DNA from: CAYXVU01 sp964468725
Lineage (GTDB): Bacteria; Acidobacteriota; Blastocatellia; UBA7656
DNA length: 38,121 nucleotides
Assembly: GCA_964468725.1 (NCBI GenBank)
Contig: CAYXVU010000031.1
Span: 1 to 38,121 of the forward strand
Direction of reading: 5' to 3'
Shown here: one piece after another, positions 32,451 to 38,121 of the stretch
Layout: each line of letters starts with the position of its first letter
How positions within the stretch are numbered: the first letter of the stretch is position 1
The notes under the pieces: generated by a model
What the model was told of the DNA's origin: nothing
Seen by the model: the letters and a program-made list of their open reading frames with translations, nothing else
Database searches by the model: none
Position numbers and translations under genes: made by a program

Positions 32451-35400
32451 TCAGAAGTTGAAGCGCAGATCTAAGACCATGATCCGGTTACCACCGGCTG
32501 TGGTAATGACTCCGAAGTTCGTCGAGTTGATGTCCGTATTAGGGTTGTTCCATATTGGGTGATTGAGGACGTTGAGCGCCGTAGCGCGCAACTCGATGTT
32601 CTTGCCTTCCATAAGTCGGATTCTCTTGACCAGATTCACATCAAACCGGAACGATCCCGGACCTTCGATATAGGCGGGCGCCAGCGTCCCAAGCGTACCC
32701 GGAGAAGGATTGACCAGCAGCAGTTTCCCGTTCGCATCAGTGATGGCCAAAAGTCCGCTTCTCCCTTGCACGCCGCCATTGGTCGTCAGGTTCGCAACCT
32801 GCGGATCAACGATCTGACTGAGGTTACCGAAGTAACTGACGCCAGTGCCTGTCACCACCACTCGGCCTATGTTCGAGGGAAAGGGTCCGACAACCGTGGC
32901 CGTGTTATCCGTAAACTGATTGAACGAACTGATTCCTGCGCCGACCGTGAGCGGGTCGCCGGAGAAGGCGTTAAAGATTCCGCCGATCTGCCAATTGCTT
33001 ACCAGCCTCGATATGATCTTGTTGTTGCCGTTTACGAACGCGCGTCTGGGGCCAAAGGGCAGTTCGTATGTCCAACTGCTGCGGAAGACGTGGCGGATAT
33101 CGAAACCCAGCCGTCTTTTTTCGAAGCTTCGATCTCTGGCCGTGCGATAGCTGTCGAGCATCTCTTGACCTGAGCCATCTTCCTCGCCCAGAGACTTGCT
33201 CCATGTGTAATTGCTCTGGAATTGCAACCCGTTGGTGAATCGCTTGGTCACGTCGAGTTGCAGCGAGTGATAGGACGAGTTGGCGAAATTCCCCGTGAGG
33301 TTGGCTCCCGCAAACTGCGGATTCACCACAATGAAATTTTCCGGCAGACCGGCTCTGCGCAGAAGCCCACCGGCAACGCCTGTGAAACTCGTCGTTGAGT
33401 TGAGGAAGCTGGCGAAGGCTCCGACATTGTTGTTGGCAAGCATCGCTGAGGTAGTGCTGAAGAACCGCACAGCGCCCGAACCCGTCCTCGTCGTTCCGTT
33501 GACGACCCCGAAACCAGGGATATTCAACCCCATGAATATCCGGTCGAGAAGCGGCGCATCCCCGCCCGCCTGAGTGATCAAAAAGGCATCCAGGATGCCG
33601 GTCTCGAAGATATTTACTTCATTGAAATTTGCTCCTCGAATCAGCTTCGTCCCCTTACTTCCCACGTAGCGGACTTCGGCTACCGCTCTCCATCCCAAAT
33701 CACGCTGGATCGAAACGCTCCAGTTCTGACTGTAGGGCGTGCGCAGATTGGCGTCGAAAGCGCGTACCGTCTGGGTTCGATCCGTCAGAGGAATGGTCGA
33801 GAGGGGCTCTCCTAACGGAGTAAGCGGGAGGTTGACTCCGGCAAGGTTGAGGTATGTCGGCTGGGTGAATACCCTAACAGTGCGAAGTCCCGGCTGATCT
33901 CCGGCCACCACATCAACGATTCGGAGAGAATTCTTTTCATAGCCTAGTCCATAGCCTGCGCGCAGAACCGTTTTGTCCTGCCCAAACCAGGGAAGCGCCC
34001 AGCTTACGCCGATGGAGGGAGCAAAGTTGTTCCAGTCGTTGTTGTAGAGTTTCTGAGATTCATTGGGAGAACCCGGCCCGACCAGCACGACATCCGTAAG
34101 AGACCCTGAATTGGCAGCCCCGGCCCGAAACAACGTGCTTTCGTCAGAGCCTGAAATACCAAATATACCGGCGGAACCTCCCTTGAGTCCGGCGGCTTTG
34201 CCCTGATCTTCGAAAGGTACGCCGTAAAATTCGTAACGGAGTCCGAGATTCAGCGTGAGATTGGGTTTGACTTTGAAGTCGTCCTTAAAGAACAGGCTGA
34301 ACTCTCTCTGTTTCCAGGTTCGGCGTTTTCCTTCGCCCGCGATGAAGTCCGGGTCTGCGCCGCCCGCCGAGTTGAAGGCCTGCTGGACACTAGATATAGA
34401 ACCGCTGAGTAGGATCAGCAGGTTTTGAGCCGTGGCGCCGTTCAGTCCGATGCCAGGAATGCCATTGCTGCCGGTGATGCGCTGCACGCCGACACCGCCG
34501 GTTCCAAAGACCGCGCGCGGCAATACAGTGAATGAGTTGAAGCCATTGGTGCTGGTGAAACGAACCTCCGCTCCTCCCTTAAACGAGTGCCGCCCCTTGA
34601 GGAAGCTGATCTTGTCGCCAAACATATAGACAGGCGATATGCGACCCTGCGGATCGTTGCCGATATTGATGGGGTCGCTCACCAGATTAAAGTCCGGCGC
34701 AAAAGTCGTGCCGCCGACGGTGGTGGGAAAGATATCCGGATTGAGTTCCCAGGGCGCGAAGAAGCGCACGAGCGGACGTTGCGCTCCGGCATAAAACTCA
34801 TTCACGATCCGGGGACCAAAAGAGGAAACGAATTGCAATGAGTGGAAGCGACTGTCGCCACTCACGGTTCCGCCAGGCACGCTGGGCCAGGCCGGGGCTA
34901 GAAATCCGTTCAAGGATTCGCTCCGTTCATTCGAGTAACTGTAGTTGAGCCGATGATTCTCGTTGAAGTTGTGATCTATGCGGACGTTGTAATTGTTAAA
35001 GTCATCCGTCGAAGGGCGTGACCAGGTAAAGCCTGCTGTATTGAGTCCATCTCCGACGCGAAAGTTATTGGGCAGCGGCATCTGATCGAGAAACTGCGGA
35101 ACCAGACCGGTCGGATCGAAGCCGCTTCGATTCGGGTCACGTCCGAAAAGGTTGGCGGACTGGAGGTTTCCAGTTGCGGTGGCAGGTCTGACCGGGTTGC
35201 CGCTTGCATCAACAGTCGGCGTAATCGCAAGCGCGTTCCCATTGAGCGCGCCGGGGAAAAAGCGAAAGACCCCTTGCCGCGCCGCCTGCGTGAGCACAGT
35301 TGCCGTCACATCGCCTTTGGCACGCTGGCGTTGCCCTTCATAGAGAAAGAAAAAGAACGTCTTATTCTTGCGGATCGGGCCGCCGATTCGTCCGCCGAAC

Positions 35401-36212
35401 TGATTGCGGATCAGTTGATCGCGCGGGTCGCCGCGCAGGTTGTTGTCCCATTCATTAGCATTCAATGCTGTATTCCGGTGAGACTCGAACAGGCTGCCGT
35501 GAAATTCGTTGGTTCCCGATCTCGTGATGAGTTGAACAAAGGCCGATCCTCGCCCGAACTCCGCGTCGGCTGGAGATGTCGTGACCCGAACTTCCTGAAC
35601 CAGATCAACGCTGTTGAACACCGTCGAGTTGATGCCGGAATTGATTCGTCGGTCCATAACATCGATGCCATCGCGGGTGATACTAAGAGCGCCGATTCTC
35701 TGGCCGCCGAAATTATCGCCGAGCAGTCCGCCCTGCGTCAGCACCAAGCCGAGCGCGTCGCGGGCGGGAAGCGGCAGGTCAGTAATCATCTGTTCGTTAA
35801 TCACGCCCGTAACCGAAGTCGACTCGCGGTTCAACGTCGCTTGGTTTCCGGCGCTGACGCTCACCGATTCCGTTACCCCTCCGGTCTCCATCTGGAAATC
35901 GAGTTTGGCCTTTGCGGCAACCTCCAGCAAGACTTCGTTGTACACAAATCGGTTGAAACCGGGCTTCTCCGCAGTGACCTCGTAGAGTCCGGGTTGCAAG
36001 CTGACAAACAGGTAGACCCCTTGTCCATTTGACTTGGTATCATGGATGACGCCAGTCCTGATGTTTTTCGCGGTGACGACCGCGTCTTCCACTACCGCCC
36101 CGGCGGCGTCCAATACGGTTCCGCCGAGACTGGCATTCGTGCTTTGTGCAAACGAAACGCTCGTCATCACCAAACACAAGATAACACTAGCAGCAATCAT
36201 TGATCTCCTCAT
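32451..36212 (-). CDS. TonB-dependent-receptor-like outer-membrane protein with carboxypeptidase-regulatory domain
   Basis: The 1253-aa protein starts at 36212 (AGGAGG six bases upstream) with a signal peptide (SMIAASVILCLVMTSVSFAQ). Residues about 25-115 are a carboxypeptidase-regulatory-like domain (ASLGGTVLDAAGAVVEDAVV, YLFVSLQPGLYEVTAEKPGF), about 120-230 a plug-like domain (VINEQMITDLPLPARDALGL, VQLITRSGTNEFHGSLFE), and the rest a large beta-barrel ending in aromatic strands (VLDLRFNF, terminal Phe). This is the Oar-like architecture expanded in Acidobacteriota. It probably imports or binds a large ligand, but no TonB box, SusD partner or substrate gene lies beside it. It is monocistronic, with its own terminator. 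Confidence 0.9.
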   Translation of the reverse strand: MRRSMIAASVILCLVMTSVSFAQSTNASLGGTVLDAAGAVVEDAVVTAKNIRTGVIHDTKSNGQGVYLFVSLQPGLYEVTAEKPGFNRFVYNEVLLEVAAKAKLDFQMETGGVTESVSVSAGNQATLNRESTSVTGVINEQMITDLPLPARDALGLVLTQGGLLGDNFGGQRIGALSITRDGIDVMDRRINSGINSTVFNSVDLVQEVRVTTSPADAEFGRGSAFVQLITRSGTNEFHGSLFESHRNTALNANEWDNNLRGDPRDQLIRNQFGGRIGGPIRKNKTFFFFLYEGQRQRAKGDVTATVLTQAARQGVFRFFPGALNGNALAITPTVDASGNPVRPATATGNLQSANLFGRDPNRSGFDPTGLVPQFLDQMPLPNNFRVGDGLNTAGFTWSRPSTDDFNNYNVRIDHNFNENHRLNYSYSNERSESLNGFLAPAWPSVPGGTVSGDSRFHSLQFVSSFGPRIVNEFYAGAQRPLVRFFAPWELNPDIFPTTVGGTTFAPDFNLVSDPINIGNDPQGRISPVYMFGDKISFLKGRHSFKGGAEVRFTSTNGFNSFTVLPRAVFGTGGVGVQRITGSNGIPGIGLNGATAQNLLILLSGSISSVQQAFNSAGGADPDFIAGEGKRRTWKQREFSLFFKDDFKVKPNLTLNLGLRYEFYGVPFEDQGKAAGLKGGSAGIFGISGSDESTLFRAGAANSGSLTDVVLVGPGSPNESQKLYNNDWNNFAPSIGVSWALPWFGQDKTVLRAGYGLGYEKNSLRIVDVVAGDQPGLRTVRVFTQPTYLNLAGVNLPLTPLGEPLSTIPLTDRTQTVRAFDANLRTPYSQNWSVSIQRDLGWRAVAEVRYVGSKGTKLIRGANFNEVNIFETGILDAFLITQAGGDAPLLDRIFMGLNIPGFGVVNGTTRTGSGAVRFFSTTSAMLANNNVGAFASFLNSTTSFTGVAGGLLRRAGLPENFIVVNPQFAGANLTGNFANSSYHSLQLDVTKRFTNGLQFQSNYTWSKSLGEEDGSGQEMLDSYRTARDRSFEKRRLGFDIRHVFRSSWTYELPFGPRRAFVNGNNKIISRLVSNWQIGGIFNAFSGDPLTVGAGISSFNQFTDNTATVVGPFPSNIGRVVVTGTGVSYFGNLSQIVDPQVANLTTNGGVQGRSGLLAITDANGKLLLVNPSPGTLGTLAPAYIEGPGSFRFDVNLVKRIRLMEGKNIELRATALNVLNHPIWNNPNTDINSTNFGVITTAGGNRIMVLDLRFNF

Positions 36213-36847
36213 GTGCGCCTCCTTAACTTTACTGTTTTGGTCTTTGAGCAAGCAGTGTGATCGGGAAACTATCCCAAGCCAGACAGGACAATACTCGTAT
36301 AATCCACGCTGCTCTCAGACAGCTTTGGGGATTTTTATTGATCTTTGAGTTAAGACTGTCGCACTTGCTGTTTATAAAGCCCCGTGAAAATGGGCATTTT
36401 TGCTTTTGTTAAAGCGACATTACTCTTTCAAAGCTCAATAAAATTAAGAATTTCTTTTTGTGTGGTGGTGAGCGAAACACATCTTGCCAAAACGTCGAAT
36501 CCATACCGAGCTGCGATTGCCCTTTGGCAAACTCATTGTTCAAGTCGTGGTTCGACGTTGGCCGCGACGTTATTCGCGGCTAGTGTATTTACATGAGAGG
36601 TTGATTGCAAGGTGTAAATTCACTGAGTCACGCCCAGTGGAAAAAAAGATGATGAAGCGAAAAAGGCGATTATGACAGGCAGTTTGGAAAAAAACCTGGA
36701 TTTCAGATTTATCTGGGCGCAGAAAGCTAAATTTTTTTCCGTCATTAGCTGTGCCCAATCGAGAAAATGTCTGAAAAAAAGATTCTCTCTGCCTCTGGCT
36801 CAAAAAGAGGTCAAAAACCGCTGGGCCTGATTCAGGATTTCGGTAGG
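36213..36847. other. Long A/T-rich intergenic region between receptor gene and tRNA
   Basis: About 630 bases without a supportable gene. It is rich in A and T tracts. It contains the promoter of the - strand receptor gene at its left end, but no convincing -35/-10 pair was found. A TATAAT on the + strand at 36298-36303 lacks a matching -35 box. Confidence 0.5.
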
Positions 36848-36877
36848 TTGACACCCATTCAAGGGCTCTGCTACCGT
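36848..36877 (+). promoter_or_regulatory. Promoter of the split tRNA-Asn gene
   Basis: TTGACA (36848-36853), 18 bases, TACCGT (36872-36877) lie about 30 bases before the tRNA 5' end at 36907. The -10 box is a poor match (T, A and final T), but position and -35 box are good. Confidence 0.5.
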
Positions 36878-36962
36878 AAGCATTCCTTCGCAAGAGGGAA
36901 TTTCGATCCTGAGTAGCTCAATGGTAGAGCATCCGGCTGTAAGTTGAGCATGATCTTTCAAA

Positions 36963-37100
36963 ATGGCAGAGAAGCGAACATATAAGCAGCGCCAGGGGTA
37001 CCTTAAAAAGGCAGTTCAAAAAGGCGCGAAACGGTACGCCGAATGGCCGTTGCCTACCAAGGCAGCCATTGTCGGATTTGCGGTTATGATCGCTGTATAG
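36963..37100 (+). pseudogene. N-terminal part of the intron HNH endonuclease, out of frame
   Basis: The frame from ATG 36963 reads MAEKRTYKQRQGYLKKAVQK then GAKRYAE, the basic N-terminus expected of intron HNH proteins, and stops at TAG 37098-37100. The HNH domain continues in another frame. Inserting one base near 37034 would join GAKR to VRRMAVAYQGSHC in one frame, so a one-base deletion, or a sequencing error, is likely. Confidence 0.6.
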
Positions 37101-37324
37101 AGGCGCTTGAGTTCCATCACCTCGACCCAATGGAAAAAGAATTTGGTATCTCCAGTAAAGGATATGCAAGAAGTTGGAAAAAGGTGAAGGCAGAGACAGA
37201 CAAGTGCATTCTTTTATGTGCCAACTGTCATAGAGAATTTCATGCGGGAATCTTGCAGCTTCCACAGGTGACTGTGGTTGAAAAATCGGGTGAATTCAGG
37301 GAATCCTTCTCTAGTGCGAACTAG
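37043..37324 (+). CDS. HNH homing endonuclease reading frame within the group I intron (5' end apparently frameshifted)
   Basis: The 93-aa frame encodes an HNH nuclease domain: zinc pair CRICGYDRC, EALEFHHLDPMEKEFGISSK (HNH His), RSWKKVKAETDKCILLCANCH (second zinc pair and Asn-Cys-His), and REFHAG. Such proteins cut intron-free alleles and drive homing of group I introns in tRNA and rRNA genes. Its last codons (GGT GAA TTC AGG GAA TCC TTC TCT AGT GCG AAC TAG) are also P4 and P5 of the ribozyme, so coding and RNA structure overlap. No ribosome-binding site precedes the ATG; the natural start is probably at 36963 in another frame (see pseudogene entry). Confidence 0.72.
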   Translation: MAVAYQGSHCRICGYDRCIEALEFHHLDPMEKEFGISSKGYARSWKKVKAETDKCILLCANCHREFHAGILQLPQVTVVEKSGEFRESFSSAN

Positions 37325-37546
37325 ATGGCAACCCTGAGCGAAGCCTGCTGAAGGGTTTGTGAAAACAGTGTAGGCAGGAACGTGCAGAGACTAGGAGTTG
37401 AGGAACCCAACCAATAACACTCCCGCGAGCGCCCGACAACTCGCCTGAGTTGATGAGATAGTCCGCACCTGAGCGAAAGCTCGGGAGAAAGCGTAACCGG
37501 AGGGTTGTAGGTTCGAATCCTACCTCAGGAGCTTATCAGCAAAAGT

Positions 37547-37590
37547 AAAGAGCGTCGGTTTAGCATCTGACCGGCGCTCTTTGTTTTTTA
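37547..37590 (+). terminator. Intrinsic terminator after tRNA-Asn
   Basis: A 13-bp stem (AAAGAGCGTCGGT 37547-37559 with ACCGGCGCTCTTT 37570-37582, one G-T pair) closes a 10-base loop and is followed by GTTTTTTAG. It ends the tRNA transcript 15 bases after the tRNA. Confidence 0.9.
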
Positions 37591-37911
37591 GTCAGCGCGT
37601 CTCCCACTAGCCGATACCCTCTCCGGCGGCGTTTCGGTTAGCCAATACTCGCCTTGCAAGGTGATGGTGTCAGATGTTCCGAATTTGAGATTGCGCAATC
37701 CCACAACCGCACATCTTGAAGCCACGCGCCATCTCAGCCTGGGAAAACGCATCTTCCAACTCAATGAGTTCGCGTCGCCAGCCTGACCGGCTCGATGGCA
37801 CAGGAATTGGCTTACCGACAGCCGGGCACTTCCCCTGCGCCCGATCAGTGTCTGCTTGCGCGGGTTTGACAACGAAATAACTGGCCGCTCTCTTTTTCGG
37901 ACGCTTCGGTG
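37591..37911. other. Intergenic region without a supportable gene
   Basis: Some 320 bases after the tRNA terminator. The - strand has a coding-looking stretch (GKCPAVGKPIP, then WRRELIELEDAFSQAEMARG, then FKMCGCG) with a stop but no start codon in a sensible place, so it may be a remnant. TTGACA occurs at 37866-37871 upstream of the next gene but no good -10 box follows. Confidence 0.4.
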
Positions 37912-38121
37912 ATGATCTATAATGCTGGCGTGGCGAGAGGATGGGAGAGCAAAAGCGTCGAAGAGCAAATCAGCGCGGCAGAGGCTAAGCAGGCGCGCGC
38001 GCAACGTGCTTTGACCGCTGAAGAGATCGAACGACGACGACGAATTGCCAGCCTCGAACTGGAACGCGCAAGAATCAAACGCCAGATCGAAGCCGCCCGC
38101 CAGCAACCCTATCGAGAAATG
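37912..38121 (+). CDS. Coiled-coil-rich hypothetical protein, N-terminal part (runs off the window)
   Basis: Open from ATG 37912 to the right edge, at least 70 residues. It reads MIYNAGVARGWESKSVEEQ and continues with an almost uninterrupted charged helix: AEAKQARAQRALTAEEIERR, then IASLELERARIKRQIEAA. The opening GxxRGWESKxVExQI is familiar from a conserved small hypothetical protein of Acidobacteriota, but no function is known. No Shine-Dalgarno is evident. The real length is unknown because the gene continues beyond the window. Confidence 0.65.
   Translation, partial: MIYNAGVARGWESKSVEEQISAAEAKQARAQRALTAEEIERRRRIASLELERARIKRQIEAARQQPYREM

Larger units (their letters stand above)
36941..37493 (+). 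ncRNA. Group I self-splicing intron in tRNA-Asn
   Basis: The 553-nt intron follows a U (36940) and ends with G (37493), as group I introns require. Paired elements seen directly: P4 TCAGGG (37296-37301)/CCCTGA (37332-37337); P5 CTAGT (37311-37315)/ACTAG (37320-37324) capped by GCGA; P6 CCTGC (37344-37348)/GCAGG (37374-37378); P7 GACTA (37389-37393)/TAGTC (37459-37463) within the conserved GTGCAGAGACTA and GATAGTCC boxes; P9 CCTGAGC-GAAA-GCTCGGG (37468-37485). The start AAGTTGAGC resembles the cyanobacterial tRNA-Leu intron start. P1 is not resolved: GCAG (36966-36969) or GCAGC (36986-36990) could pair with the exon end, and P3 and P8 were not worked out. It carries an HNH reading frame. Confidence 0.88.
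36907..37531 (+). tRNA. tRNA-Asn(GUU), interrupted by a group I intron
   Basis: 5' exon 36907-36940 and 3' exon 37494-37531 join to a 72-nt tRNA. Acceptor TCCTGAG (36907-36913) pairs with CTCAGGA (37524-37530), discriminator G. D arm GCTC...GAGC; anticodon stem TCCGG (36932-36936) with CCGGA (37497-37501); spliced loop CTGTTAA gives anticodon GTT; T arm GTAGG-TTCGAAT-CCTAC (37507-37523). CCA is not encoded. The intron sits between anticodon positions 35 and 36. Without splicing no anticodon loop of seven bases exists, so self-splicing must be needed for asparagine decoding by this gene. Confidence 0.9.

Noticed and set aside
35274..36032. 252-residue open frame on the + strand
   Set aside because: Antisense to the outer-membrane receptor gene and with no plausible start signal.
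36570..36893. 107-residue open frame on the - strand in the long gap before the tRNA
   Set aside because: Low-complexity sequence without domain, ribosome-binding site or operon context; overlaps the tRNA promoter.
36907..37531. Reading the locus as a broken tRNA or a group II intron
   Set aside because: Both tRNA halves pair perfectly, and the P4/P5/P6/P7/P9 elements with terminal U and G are group I hallmarks; no group II domain V is seen.
37588..38106. 172-residue open frame on the - strand
   Set aside because: It runs antisense through the convincing coiled-coil gene at 37912 and has no recognisable motif.
1..38121. CRISPR array, rRNA operon, insertion sequence or prophage
   Set aside because: No regular spaced repeats, rRNA signatures, transposase or phage structural genes were found in either strand.

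Overview
The window looks like a chromosomal segment of an acidobacterium, most likely class Blastocatellia. The basis is gene content: a VWFA-domain protein of the type expanded in Acidobacteriota (10639-11655), a very large outer-membrane protein with an N-terminal carboxypeptidase-regulatory-like domain (32451-36212), several secreted PQQ/TPR/FG-GAP proteins, and a caspase-like protease with PEGA and TPR domains. The taxonomic call is an inference; there is no rRNA in the window. Gene density is high, and most intergenic gaps are short.

Layout. 1-3580 (+): the tail of an unidentified gene, an EVE-domain protein, a secreted caspase-like/PEGA/TPR protein and two small membrane proteins, closed by a strong hairpin. 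3765-7680 (-): a proteostasis cluster reading small unknown protein, ClpP, Hsp20, Lon, with clpP and hsp20 sharing one base. 7815-8682: a GlsB/YeaQ-type membrane protein (+) converging on a MobA/MocA-like nucleotidyltransferase (-). 8824-11655 (+): DinB-like protein, thioredoxin-fold protein, unknown acidic protein, VWFA protein. 11762-17527 (+): rimO, pgpA, a NadD-like adenylyltransferase, cinA and a 574-aa unknown protein. 17618-19880 (-): a TPR protein ending in a Fis-type helix-turn-helix, and an HNH protein with a near-leaderless promoter.

20161-25310 (+) is a tight four-gene secreted operon: a cysteine-rich metal-binding domain fused to a DJ-1/PfpI domain, a PQQ-type beta-propeller, a YHS plus LolA-like protein, and a second PQQ-type beta-propeller. 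It is the best candidate here for an uncharacterised system. A secreted TPR/FG-GAP protein follows at 25739-27469. 27739-32127 (-) carries a secreted M20 amidohydrolase, a DUF971 protein, an enoyl-CoA hydratase family protein and a bifunctional FTCD. 32451-36212 (-) is the TonB-dependent-receptor-like protein with a clear intrinsic terminator.

The most striking object is at 36907-37531: a tRNA-Asn(GUU) gene split inside its anticodon by a 553-nt group I intron. P4, P5, P6, P7 and P9 can be drawn directly. The intron carries an HNH homing-endonuclease reading frame whose 3' end doubles as the intron core and whose 5' half appears frameshifted. After the tRNA terminator, a coiled-coil-like protein begins and runs off the window.

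A recurrent theme is short, wordy, imperfect repeats at gene borders (2866-3005, 6271-6300, 13112-13190) and also inside the linker of FTCD (31138-31212), suggesting a dispersed element family in this genome.
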